Below, in pieces: positions 1 through 5,758 of a stretch of DNA of 9,486 nt. The first letter of the stretch is position 1; the number at the start of each line of letters is the position of its first letter. A model generated the notes under the pieces. The model had not been told where the DNA came from. It worked only from the letters and a program-made list of their open reading frames with translations, and did no database searches. Made by a program: the position numbers and the translations under genes. Source of the stretch: CAYFVR01 sp964346545 (GTDB lineage Bacteria; Desulfobacterota; Desulfobacteria; Desulfobacterales; Desulfococcaceae); assembly GCA_964346545.1 (NCBI GenBank), contig CAYFVR010000187.1:1-9486 (forward strand). The letters are read 5' to 3'.

Positions 1-1211
1 ACCACCACATCCCGCACGTCCCCCGCGTTCGCCGAATAGACCGCCTGGGACTCCGCGCAATGCATCGGCGTCATGCCGGGTCGATCCACCCCCACAATGA
101 TCAAATCCGCCCGTTTCCCCGCCTCCAGCGAACCGATCTCATCCCCCATCCCGATGGCTTTCGCCCCGTCCAGCGTGGCCATCCGAATCACTGTTCGGGC
201 GTCCAAAACCGTCGGGTCCCCGGTAAACACCTTGTGCAGCCGGGCCGCCATGGCCATCTCCCCGAACAGGTCCAGGTCGTTGTTGCCGGCGGCGCCGTCC
301 GTGCCCAGCCCCACGGGAATCCCCGCCGCGAGCATGGCCGGAACCGGCGCGACGCCGGAGGCCAGCTTCATGTTGCTTTCCGGGCAATGAACCACCCCGC
401 ATCCCCGTTCCGCGACGACCTCGATGTCCCGTTCATCCAGCCAAACGCAGTGGACCAGCAGGGTGTCCGAATCCAGCACGCCCAGTCGATCCAGGTAGAC
501 CGCCGGGCCACAGCCATGTTCTTTCCGGATGTTCTCGGTCTCGCCCTTCGTCTCCGCCAGATGGATTTGGAACCGGACGCCCGCCTCCCTGGCGGCGTTT
601 TTGGCCTGGATCAGGGTGTCCGGGGAGCAGGTGTAGGGGGAATGGCAGAAAATGGAGGGACGGATATTTTCCGACCTTCCCTTCCACCGCCGAACGAAAT
701 CCCGGGCCACCGCGATTCTTTCCTTCGGATCGGGAACCCCCGGCGCCGGGAAATCCACCACGCCCTGCCCCAACACCGCCCGGATGCCCGTTTCCGCAAC
801 CGCCTCCGCGACCCGGTCTTCCAGAAAATAGCCGTCGCAACAGGTGGTCACCCCGCCCAGCAGGAGTTCGGCGCAGGCGTGACGCGCGGCCTCGCCCACC
901 GTGTCCGACCGGATTTGGGTCGCTTCGGCCGGGAAAATGTGGTCGTGCAGCCAGGTCTCCAGCGGCAGATCGTCGGCCAGGCCGCGAAAAAGGGTCATGG
1001 GCAGGTGGGTGTGGGCGTTGACCAGGCCCGGCAAAACCAGACCGCCCCGGGCGTCGAGTCTGGAAATGGCTTCCGGAGGCGGACCCTCCGCTTCGGAACC
1101 GACCCGGGAAATGCGGCCGTCGCGGATGGCCACGAATCCGTTTTGGACGACGGGCGCGTTTTCGTCGACCGTGAGCAACGTGCCGTTGTGGACCAGCAAA
1201 TCAACCCGCAT
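1..1211 (-). CDS. mtaD: 5'-methylthioadenosine/S-adenosylhomocysteine deaminase-type amidohydrolase (3' end cut by window edge)
   Basis: The reverse strand is open from an ATG at 1211 to the left edge, giving about 403 residues without a stop. The family is usually about 430-440 residues, so only the C-terminal tip is missing. Amidohydrolase landmarks appear in order: the HTH metal pair at residues 67-69 followed by LPMTLFRGLADDLPLETWL, His217 in HLAE with Glu220, His254 in LLVHC, and Asp305 in GTDG. In the known family these are the metal ligands (His67, His69, His217, Asp305) and catalytic residues. Such enzymes deaminate S-adenosylhomocysteine or methylthioadenosine to the inosyl forms in the cytoplasm, salvaging by-products of methylation and polyamine synthesis. 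The exact substrate within the MtaD/SsnA/TrzA group cannot be settled from sequence. The start is supported by a GGGAGG ribosome site at 1216-1221, four bases from the ATG. The gene is divergent from the zinc-module gene at 1357. Confidence 0.9.
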   Translation of the reverse strand, partial: MRVDLLVHNGTLLTVDENAPVVQNGFVAIRDGRISRVGSEAEGPPPEAISRLDARGGLVLPGLVNAHTHLPMTLFRGLADDLPLETWLHDHIFPAEATQIRSDTVGEAARHACAELLLGGVTTCCDGYFLEDRVAEAVAETGIRAVLGQGVVDFPAPGVPDPKERIAVARDFVRRWKGRSENIRPSIFCHSPYTCSPDTLIQAKNAAREAGVRFQIHLAETKGETENIRKEHGCGPAVYLDRLGVLDSDTLLVHCVWLDERDIEVVAERGCGVVHCPESNMKLASGVAPVPAMLAAGIPVGLGTDGAAGNNDLDLFGEMAMAARLHKVFTGDPTVLDARTVIRMATLDGAKAIGMGDEIGSLEAGKRADLIIVGVDRPGMTPMHCAESQAVYSANAGDVRDVV

Positions 1212-1265
1212 GAAGCCTCCCGAAACTCCGGTATCCGGGTAAAAGTGGCAAGTGCCAACCGGTTC

Positions 1266-1294
1266 TTGACTTCCGGGGCGCCGGTAACGATATT
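1266..1294 (+). promoter_or_regulatory. Sigma-70-type promoter for the triple zinc-module gene
   Basis: TTGACT at 1266-1271 and GATATT at 1289-1294 are separated by 17 bases. That gives five of six and four of six matches to the consensus, with ideal spacing. Initiation would fall near 1301, leaving a leader of about 55 bases before the ATG at 1357. It was found by eye. Confidence 0.5.
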
Positions 1295-1303
1295 CATCGG
1301 ATA

Positions 1304-1327
1304 CGCCCCGGCATATTGGCCGGGGCG
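1304..1327 (+). promoter_or_regulatory. Perfect 8-bp stem-loop at the 5' end of the predicted leader
   Basis: CGCCCCGG at 1304-1311 and CCGGGGCG at 1320-1327 form a perfect stem around the 8-base loop CATATTGG. It begins a few bases after the predicted transcription start and ends about 15 bases before the AAAGGA ribosome site. It could be a 5' stabilising hairpin in the mRNA, or an operator in the DNA. No T-tract follows, so it is not an obvious terminator. Confidence 0.45.
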
Positions 1328-1356
1328 GCAACATCGACGCGAAAGGAACGCGAGAT

Positions 1357-1578
1357 ATGGCCTATTCCTGCAAGAATTGCGGCGCCGTCGCCGAGGCGCC
1401 CGGGCATTTGTGCAATCCGTGCGACGACAAGGCAAAGTGTCGCTTTTGCGGAAAGCCGGATACGGAACCGCAACACATCTGCAAAGACAAGCTTCAGGCC
1501 ATGAAATTTGTTTGCGGCGGTTGCGGCCGCGTGGCCATGGAACAGCAGCACCTTTGCCGCCCAACCCCCATCGCCTGA
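1357..1578 (+). CDS. Small protein with three CxxCG-x7-HxC zinc-binding modules, function unknown
   Basis: This 73-residue, probably cytoplasmic protein consists almost wholly of three 15-residue modules of the form CxxCG-x7-HxC. They occupy residues 5-19 (Cys5, Cys8, His17, Cys19), 28-42 (Cys28, Cys31, His40, Cys42) and 53-67 (Cys53, Cys56, His65, Cys67), with one extra cysteine at 22. Each module has the four ligands expected for one tetrahedral zinc site. I recall similar unnamed small proteins in Desulfobacterota but cannot assign a function. A nucleic-acid or protein adaptor role, or metal storage, are all possible. The start is supported by AAAGGA at 1342-1347, nine bases upstream of the ATG. 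The gene appears monocistronic: it has its own promoter (1266-1294), a leader hairpin (1304-1327) and a terminator directly after it (1597-1629). It is divergent from the deaminase gene. Confidence 0.82.
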   Translation: MAYSCKNCGAVAEAPGHLCNPCDDKAKCRFCGKPDTEPQHICKDKLQAMKFVCGGCGRVAMEQQHLCRPTPIA

Positions 1579-1596
1579 TCGACCGACATCAACCGG

Positions 1597-1629
1597 CGGC
1601 GGCGAAATTCCATCGTCGCCGTTTTTTTT
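1597..1629 (+). terminator. Rho-independent terminator of the triple zinc-module gene
   Basis: Nine-base arms at 1597-1605 (CGGCGGCGA) and 1613-1621 (TCGTCGCCG) pair with one G-T wobble around a 7-base loop. Eight T residues follow at 1622-1629. It starts 18 bases after the stop codon. Confidence 0.92.
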
Positions 1630-1774
1630 CTTCCCTTGCCCTTTCTTCCAAGCAACAACGAATCCGAACACAATAAATTCAGACGGTTGCGGATTCGGCC
1701 GCTCGTCCCCCTCTCCGCCGAAGACATTTCGGCCGAGCGTCGCCTCGTTCCGGGCGGCGACGTCCGGTTTGCCT
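1630..1774. other. Non-coding spacer after the terminator
   Basis: This is the first part of a 660-base stretch (1579-2240) with no believable gene. The open frames crossing it have low-complexity Pro/Arg/Ser-rich translations, run through the terminator and the neighbouring inverted repeats, and show no motif. I see no promoter or strong structure in this part. Confidence 0.6.
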
Positions 1775-1878
1775 CCAATACCGTTCATTTTGGCGAAAAT
1801 TTGTAGGGGCGTATCGCATACGCCCGCCGCCAATCAAGCACCATTGTTCATTGGGACTCCCAAAGTGAACGGTATTGG
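1775..1878. mobile_element. MITE-like element with 19-bp terminal inverted repeats
   Basis: The left end at 1775-1793 (CCAATACCGTTCATTTTGG) and the right end at 1860-1878 are inverted copies with one mismatch, enclosing a 104-base unit too short to encode a protein. Inside, GGGCGTAT at 1807-1814 and ATACGCCC at 1818-1825 form a perfect 8-bp stem with a 3-base loop, preceded by GTAG. This resembles the GTAGGGGCG-type palindromic repeats that I recall as scattered through many bacterial genomes. The 8 bases outside each end (GTTTGCCT and TTTTACCT) agree at six positions, which could be a decayed target duplication or chance. No transposase is present. The alternative is a stand-alone structured intergenic repeat. 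Confidence 0.65.
1807..1825. repeat. Perfect 8-bp palindrome inside the MITE-like element
   Basis: Arms at 1807-1814 and 1818-1825 pair perfectly around CGC. It sits near the left end of the element and could nucleate a cruciform in DNA or a hairpin in RNA. Confidence 0.6.
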
Positions 1879-1909
1879 TTTTACCTCGGTTGGGACGACG
1901 CCGCAAGCC

Positions 1910-2174
1910 GGGAAGAGGGATCATTTTTCGGGTGAACGAAACCCCTTGGGGCCACATCGGAAAGGCGGAACGGAAAGCGATGGGGATCGGGAATCAACGG
2001 AAATCGAGCGGGGTTTGGAGGGGAATTTATCCCCGAACCGGAAGAACCATCGAACCGGGACGCGAAAAAAACGATTGGGCGGAATGTTGGGGAAGGGGAG
2101 GGAACGGGGGGAAATGGCAAGGAAGTTCGGGAGAGATCGGGAATTCGTCGAGCGGCGGCGCGGAGAAGGGGCGG
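1910..2174. other. Purine-rich non-coding stretch
   Basis: The plus strand is strongly biased to A and G. I count 45 purines in 2041-2100 and 44 in 2101-2160, each out of 60. The frames that cross it translate to low-complexity sequence with no ribosome site or motif, so I do not call a gene. It contains a G-quadruplex motif (2089-2111) and a small hairpin at 2020-2034 (GGGGA, 5-base loop, TCCCC). Confidence 0.5.
2089..2111 (+). other. Canonical G-quadruplex motif
   Basis: Four G-runs lie at 2089-2092, 2095-2098, 2100-2102 and 2106-2111, separated by loops of 2, 1 and 3 bases. This meets the usual G3+N1-7 pattern with short loops, which favour stable structures. It lies in non-coding DNA, about 130 bases beyond the stop codon of the zinc-ribbon gene, which is on the other strand. 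Confidence 0.6.
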
Positions 2175-2221
2175 TTTCCCGTCGTCGTCAATCCGGCGGG
2201 CGGAATGACGACGGCGGGAAA
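2175..2221. repeat. Long imperfect hairpin with 20-base arms
   Basis: Arms at 2175-2194 and 2202-2221 are complementary at 18 of 20 positions, plus one G-T wobble and one A-A mismatch, around the 7-base loop GGCGGGC. It starts 20 bases past the stop of the minus-strand zinc-ribbon gene, so it would lie at the 3' end of that mRNA. Neither strand has a T-tract after the stem, so it is not a standard intrinsic terminator. It may protect the 3' end or be an interspersed palindromic element. Confidence 0.65.
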
Positions 2222-2240
2222 TGAGGTGGGCGACGCCCCA

Positions 2241-2462
2241 TCAGGAGGATTGGCGGCTTCCCGGGCCCGGTCTGAAACCGCCGGCCGGAAAGCCGGAGGC
2301 GAACGAGTCTTCGGGATCTTCCCGGGAGCTGACCTTGTGATGGCAGGCCGGACAGAAAAAATAATTGGGATCGGCGTTTTTGCCGCACGAGCGGCAGAGT
2401 CGAATCGCTTTGCGGCCTCTTTTCGGGGTCCGTTTGAGCGACTTGGCCTTTCGGGCGCCCAT
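2241..2462 (-). CDS. Small zinc-ribbon protein with basic N-terminus, function unknown
   Basis: This 73-residue protein has a C-x2-C-x10-C-x2-C zinc ribbon (Cys23, Cys26, Cys37, Cys40) with the context LCRSCGKNADPNYFFCPAC. Its first 21 residues are highly basic, with ten Lys/Arg, which would suit nucleic-acid or ribosome contact. The tail from about residue 45 is Gly/Pro/Ser-rich and probably disordered. I recognise the fold type but not a named family. The ATG at 2462 is chosen because GGAG lies nine bases upstream. A TTG at 2528 would add 22 residues but has no clear ribosome site. The gene lies 94 bases downstream of the 119-residue gene on the same strand and could share its transcript. 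Confidence 0.75.
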   Translation of the reverse strand: MGARKAKSLKRTPKRGRKAIRLCRSCGKNADPNYFFCPACHHKVSSREDPEDSFASGFPAGGFRPGPGSRQSS

Positions 2463-2556
2463 GGCGGGTATCTCCAAGAACTCATTGGGTTCCGTGGAAT
2501 TGAAACCGGGATGAATCCACTGCCGCAAAGGCGGAAAATTCCCGCCCCGAAGTTGC

Positions 2557-2916
2557 TCAGGCCGCCGCGTCCCGAACGTTTCGCACGTCCCGGATATCGA
2601 TCTTCCAATCTTCCTTGTCGTACCAGCCTTCGAAAAGAATCAGCTCCGGATGGTCGTCCAATGTCGTGTAGTTTTTCACATACACTTTTCGAGCCGAGGC
2701 CTGGCCTTCATCAAATACCCGGATGTTCAATTGTTTTCGATTCTCCTCCCGGGGAGCGGATACGGCCTTGAGGTTCCACACCCAATCCGGATCCAGCCCC
2801 AGATCGACCACCAGAAATCGGCCGATACCCGAAGGCAACTCTTTGGGGCGGGGCAGCTTTTTGGCTTTCGGCGCGCCCGGTTCCGCATTGGCTTTTTGCC
2901 AGAATTTCCATCCCAT
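2557..2916 (-). CDS. Conserved-looking 119-residue protein, function unknown
   Basis: The protein begins MGWKFWQK and has a Pro/Lys-rich segment at residues 11-30. A compact region follows, with LPSGIGRFLVVDLG (27-40), DPDWVWNLK (42-50), an IRVFDE strand and DHPELILFEGW (88-98). The pattern of short hydrophobic strands broken by charged turns suggests a small mixed alpha/beta cytoplasmic domain. There is no signal peptide, membrane segment or metal motif. I have an impression of similar unnamed proteins in Desulfobacterota, but no family name I can defend. The start is supported by GAGGA seven bases before the ATG. It precedes the zinc-ribbon gene on the same strand. No obvious promoter was found upstream. 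Confidence 0.8.
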   Translation of the reverse strand: MGWKFWQKANAEPGAPKAKKLPRPKELPSGIGRFLVVDLGLDPDWVWNLKAVSAPREENRKQLNIRVFDEGQASARKVYVKNYTTLDDHPELILFEGWYDKEDWKIDIRDVRNVRDAAA

Positions 2917-3188
2917 GATTTATTCCTCGCATTGAGCGGTTGATTCATGCCATCTTCAAAGCAAAAGAGGCGCCACCGTTTCAACGGGGATGAAAGGGAG
3001 ATGGACATTATCGAAAAAGCGAGAGGGGACGGAAGCATCCGCGGGGCGGCGGAAGAGATCGGGAGGGACGGCGCGAGGGGAGACCCATGGAAATCGGCGG
3101 GCGATGGAGAACCCGGGGTTCCGATGCGGAGAATTCGGAATTCCCGGTTCCGACTTTTCGGGACGGATCCTTGCGACGCGGGGCGCCC
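2917..3188. other. Intergenic region, purine-rich on the plus strand, no gene seen
   Basis: This region lies between the 119-residue gene and the tRNA terminator. Frames here run into the tRNA genes and have no motif, so I reject them. Positions 3001-3120 are about 72% purine on the plus strand (86 of 120 by count). Short repeats of GGTTCCG occur around 3117 and 3144 but form no array. The promoter of the minus-strand gene pair is probably here, although no convincing boxes were found. Confidence 0.5.
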
Positions 3189-3229
3189 AAAAAAACAAGG
3201 GGTTCCGCGAATCGACGCGGAACCCCTTG
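3189..3229 (-). terminator. Rho-independent terminator of the tRNA-His/tRNA-Arg transcript
   Basis: Read on the minus strand, perfect 14-base arms (3229-3216 and 3209-3196) flank a 6-base loop and are followed by seven T residues (A at 3189-3195 on the plus strand). It begins five bases after the CCA end of tRNA-Arg. It is the strongest terminator in the window. Confidence 0.95.
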
Positions 3230-3233
3230 CAAT

Positions 3234-3310
<77 letters not shown>

Positions 3311-3322
3311 GTAGGGGCGAGA

Positions 3323-3399
3323 TGGGGTGAGAGAAGGGACTTGAACCCTCGACCACCAGGGCCACAACCTGGCGCTCTACCATCTGAGCTACTCCCACC
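3323..3399 (-). tRNA. tRNA-His, anticodon GTG
   Basis: The acceptor arms are GTGGGAG and CTCTCAC, the anticodon loop TTGTGGC gives GTG, and the T-arm contains GGTTCAAGTCC. A genome-encoded extra G at position -1 (3399) faces discriminator C73, the hallmark of bacterial tRNA-His needed by HisRS. The CCA is encoded at 3323-3325. It is first in the two-tRNA transcript. Confidence 0.96.
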
Positions 3400-3416
3400 A
3401 TGAACAGACCCGCTTG

Positions 3417-3446
3417 ATAACAAATTGCCCATCGAGTTGCAAGCAA
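3417..3446 (-). promoter_or_regulatory. Possible promoter of the tRNA-His/tRNA-Arg unit
   Basis: On the minus strand, TTGCTT (3446-3441) and TGTTAT (3422-3417) are 18 bases apart, four of six matches each. Initiation would fall near 3410, about ten bases before tRNA-His. It is divergent from the selB-operon promoter. Confidence 0.35.
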
Positions 3447-3499
3447 AAAAATGGAAAGGGGGGCGGAGCCGAAGGCCGTCGATCCCTTTCAAGTTGGTG

Positions 3500-3528
3500 T
3501 TGACCCTCCCGAATGCTTCCGATAAAAG
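3500..3528 (+). promoter_or_regulatory. Promoter of the small membrane gene-selB operon
   Basis: TTGACC at 3500-3505 and TAAAAG at 3523-3528 are separated by 17 bases, with five of six and four of six consensus matches. Initiation near 3535 leaves about 70 bases of leader before the TTG start at 3606. A second weak pair, TTGACC at 3606 and TATGCG at 3629, overlaps the start region of the small gene. Confidence 0.5.
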
Positions 3529-3605
3529 TAAGTCTTTATCCGCATCAATCATGGCGGGGAGCAAACCCGCTTTTCCCGATGAAATGATCGGAACGGAGTC
3601 GATCG

Positions 3606-3782
3606 TTGACCAAATTCAATATCTTCATTATGCGGGCGGTGCTGGGGGCGGTGTTCGCCGTGGTCCTGGCCCGAATTTTCCGACCGGAATTCAGTCCCTT
3701 GGCGGTGGGATTCTTCGCGGTTCTCCTTGTGGGCCTGGCCTATCTGCTGGAGGTCTGGGGGGGGCGCAAGAGGGAAAAATGA
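3606..3782 (+). CDS. 58-residue two-helix membrane protein overlapping the selB start
   Basis: A short frame from a TTG at 3606 to a TGA at 3780-3782 encodes a 58-residue protein with two hydrophobic segments (about residues 5-23 and 32-51). They are joined by a short RIFRPEFSPL loop, and the protein ends in a basic GGRKREK tail. This predicts a small inner-membrane hairpin. TTG is chosen because GGAG (3595-3598) sits seven bases upstream. An ATG at 3630 would give 50 residues but has no ribosome site. The stop overlaps the selB start in an ATGA junction at 3779-3782, a classic sign of translational coupling. I recall similar unnamed small membrane proteins in Desulfobacterota. No function can be assigned, and there is no known requirement for a membrane partner of SelB. 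Confidence 0.72.
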   Translation: MTKFNIFIMRAVLGAVFAVVLARIFRPEFSPLAVGFFAVLLVGLAYLLEVWGGRKREK

Positions 3783-5719
3783 CCTCTCCGGCGGAAGAAT
3801 CGCTCGCCGCCAAACCCATCATCCTGGGGACGGCGGGCCACATCGACCATGGGAAAACCACGCTGATCCGCGCGCTGACCGGGGTCAACACCGACCGTCT
3901 CAAAGAGGAACGGCGACGCGGGATCACCATCGAACTGGGATTCGCGGCGCTGACCCTGCCGGGCGTCGGCCGGCTGGGAGTGGTGGACGTTCCCGGGCAC
4001 GAGCGCTTCGTGAAGCACATGGTGGCCGGCGCCACCGGGATCGACATCGTGGCCCTTGTGGTCGCCGCGGACGAAGGGGTCATGCCCCAAACTCGCGAAC
4101 ATATGGAGATCTGTACGCTGCTGGGCGTCCACCACGGGCTGGTGGTATTGACCAAGATCGACCTTGTGGACGAGGAATTGCGGGAGCTGGTGCTGGACGA
4201 CGTGGAAACCTATCTTCGCGGTTCTTTTCTGGAAGGTTGCCCCATCGTTCCGGTCTCCGGGGTTTCCGGCGAGGGCGTTCCGGAGCTGGTCCGCACCCTG
4301 GGGGAGATGAGCGCCGCCGTTCCGGAACGCTCCACCGCCGGCATGTTTCGGCTGCCGGTGGATCGGGTCTTCACCATGCGCGGGTTCGGGACCGTGGTCA
4401 CCGGCACGGTGGTCTCGGGCCAGATTCGGGCGGGGGACAAGGTGCGGCTGTATCCCGGGGATACCATGGGCCGGGTCCGGGGCATCCAGTGCCATGGCGA
4501 AAGCGTCTCCGAGGTTCGGGCCGGCATGAGGGCCGCCATCAATTTTCAGGGGCTGGAGCGGGCCGCGGTCAACCGCGGGGACGTGCTGTCCACGCCCGGC
4601 GCCTTGGCGCCCGGCTTCATGGTGGACGTGGACCTTCGCTATCTGGCCGCGAACCCCCGGCCCATCCGGAACCGGACCCAGGTCCGTTTCCATTCCGGCA
4701 CCTCCGAAATTCTGGGGAACCTGATTCTGCTGGACCGGGACGAACTGGCGCCCGGGGATTCCGCCTACGCCCAGTTGCGGCTGGAGGCCCCGGCGGCCCT
4801 GGTGGCGGGCGACCGGTTCGTGATCCGGAGTTATTCGCCGATTCGGACCATCGGCGGGGGGGCGGTGCTGAATCCCATTCCGCCCAAGCACAAGCGATTT
4901 CGGGAATCGGTCGTTCACCGCCTGACCCGGCGGGCCCAGGCCGGCGCCGAGGCGGCGGTGGAGGGCGACATCCGGGACGGGGGCTACGGCGGCCGTTCTT
5001 TGGCGCATCTCCGGGTCATGACCAATCTCCCGGAAAAAAACCTGGAATCCACCCTTCAAGATCTGGCCTCCCGCCAGCGGGTGATCCAGACCGACCGGGA
5101 GCGGCGGGTGTACGTCCATGGGGAACGGTTCCAGGCGCTGGTGGATTCCGTCGCCGCCCACCTCGCGGCCTATCACCGGGAACATCCCCTCAAGCCGGGA
5201 ATGTCCATGGAAGAGCTTCGCTCCAAATTCCCGGCGGAGGTGGGGCAGAAGCTGTTTACCCAGGCGCTCAACCGGCTGATCAAGGAGGAGCGGCTGGAGA
5301 GGGAGGGCGACCTGATTCGAAGCGCCGACCATGCGGTGGCCCTGGGCGTGGACGAATCGGCGTTGCGGAACCGCCTGCTGGAAACCTACCGGGACGCCGG
5401 ACTGACGCCCCCCAACTTCGGAGCGCTCTGCAAGGAGATGGAAATCGCGCCCAAGGCGGCCGAGCCGGTTCTCATGACCCTGCGAGACGAGGGCCGGCTG
5501 GTGAAAGTCGCGGACGACCTGTTCTTTCACGCCGACGTTCTGGTCGATCTGCGGGAGCGGGTGGCGGCCTTCCTTCGGGAAAAGGGCGAAATGACCACCC
5601 CGGATTTCAAGGGCCTGACCGGCGTCTCCCGGAAATATCTGATTCCGCTCATCGAGCGTTTGGACGCCGAAAACCTGACCATTCGCGTCGGCGAGGTTCG
5701 GAAACTGCGAAGCGGCTGA
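3779..5719 (+). CDS. selB: Selenocysteine-specific elongation factor SelB
   Basis: This 646-residue translation GTPase carries selenocysteyl-tRNA to the ribosome and binds the SECIS stem-loop that recodes UGA. The GTPase motifs are in place: GHIDHGKT (20-27), RGITIE (47-52), DVPGHE (70-75), TKID (125-128) and SGVSG (160-164). TKID in place of NKxD is usual for SelB. Beta-barrel domains follow (about 180-370), including TMRGFGTVVTGTV. The C-terminal half (about 390-646) has the repeated winged-helix character of SelB and ends with a segment containing FKGLTGVSRKYLIPLIERLD, expected to be the last RNA-binding winged helix. The length fits the family (about 610-650). The ATG at 3779 is chosen over an upstream in-frame ATG at 3425 because it starts close to the GTPase core, has GAGGG four bases upstream and overlaps the previous stop. 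No selA, selC or selD is present. Confidence 0.95.
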   Translation: MTSPAEESLAAKPIILGTAGHIDHGKTTLIRALTGVNTDRLKEERRRGITIELGFAALTLPGVGRLGVVDVPGHERFVKHMVAGATGIDIVALVVAADEGVMPQTREHMEICTLLGVHHGLVVLTKIDLVDEELRELVLDDVETYLRGSFLEGCPIVPVSGVSGEGVPELVRTLGEMSAAVPERSTAGMFRLPVDRVFTMRGFGTVVTGTVVSGQIRAGDKVRLYPGDTMGRVRGIQCHGESVSEVRAGMRAAINFQGLERAAVNRGDVLSTPGALAPGFMVDVDLRYLAANPRPIRNRTQVRFHSGTSEILGNLILLDRDELAPGDSAYAQLRLEAPAALVAGDRFVIRSYSPIRTIGGGAVLNPIPPKHKRFRESVVHRLTRRAQAGAEAAVEGDIRDGGYGGRSLAHLRVMTNLPEKNLESTLQDLASRQRVIQTDRERRVYVHGERFQALVDSVAAHLAAYHREHPLKPGMSMEELRSKFPAEVGQKLFTQALNRLIKEERLEREGDLIRSADHAVALGVDESALRNRLLETYRDAGLTPPNFGALCKEMEIAPKAAEPVLMTLRDEGRLVKVADDLFFHADVLVDLRERVAAFLREKGEMTTPDFKGLTGVSRKYLIPLIERLDAENLTIRVGEVRKLRSG

Positions 5720-5758
5720 CGTCGGAATTTCCCACTTCAACGCAATCAAGGAGACCCA

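Noticed and set aside
60..1676. Long plus-strand open frame of 538 codons
   Set aside because: It is antisense to the deaminase gene, whose translation has a full set of active-site motifs. The plus-strand product is low-complexity Arg/Pro/Gly-rich and runs through the zinc-module gene and its terminator.
2530..2547. Short GGCGG/CCGCC inverted repeat between the two small minus-strand genes
   Set aside because: The stem is only 5 bp, with no T-tract. It is too common in GC-rich DNA to call a terminator.
1875..2771. Plus-strand frame of 298 codons over the purine-rich block and the small minus-strand genes
   Set aside because: There is no ribosome site or motif, it crosses the long hairpin, and its second half is antisense to two better-supported genes. 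The length is explained by GC and purine bias.
3400..3605. Possible tRNA-Sec (selC) next to selB
   Set aside because: No cloverleaf with a long extra arm and a TCA anticodon can be drawn here. The only tRNAs are Arg and His.
3425..3778. N-terminal extension of SelB from an upstream in-frame ATG
   Set aside because: It would add 118 residues with no resemblance to SelB, begin upstream of the likely promoter and cover the small membrane gene. The ATG at 3779 fits family length and has the ATGA overlap.
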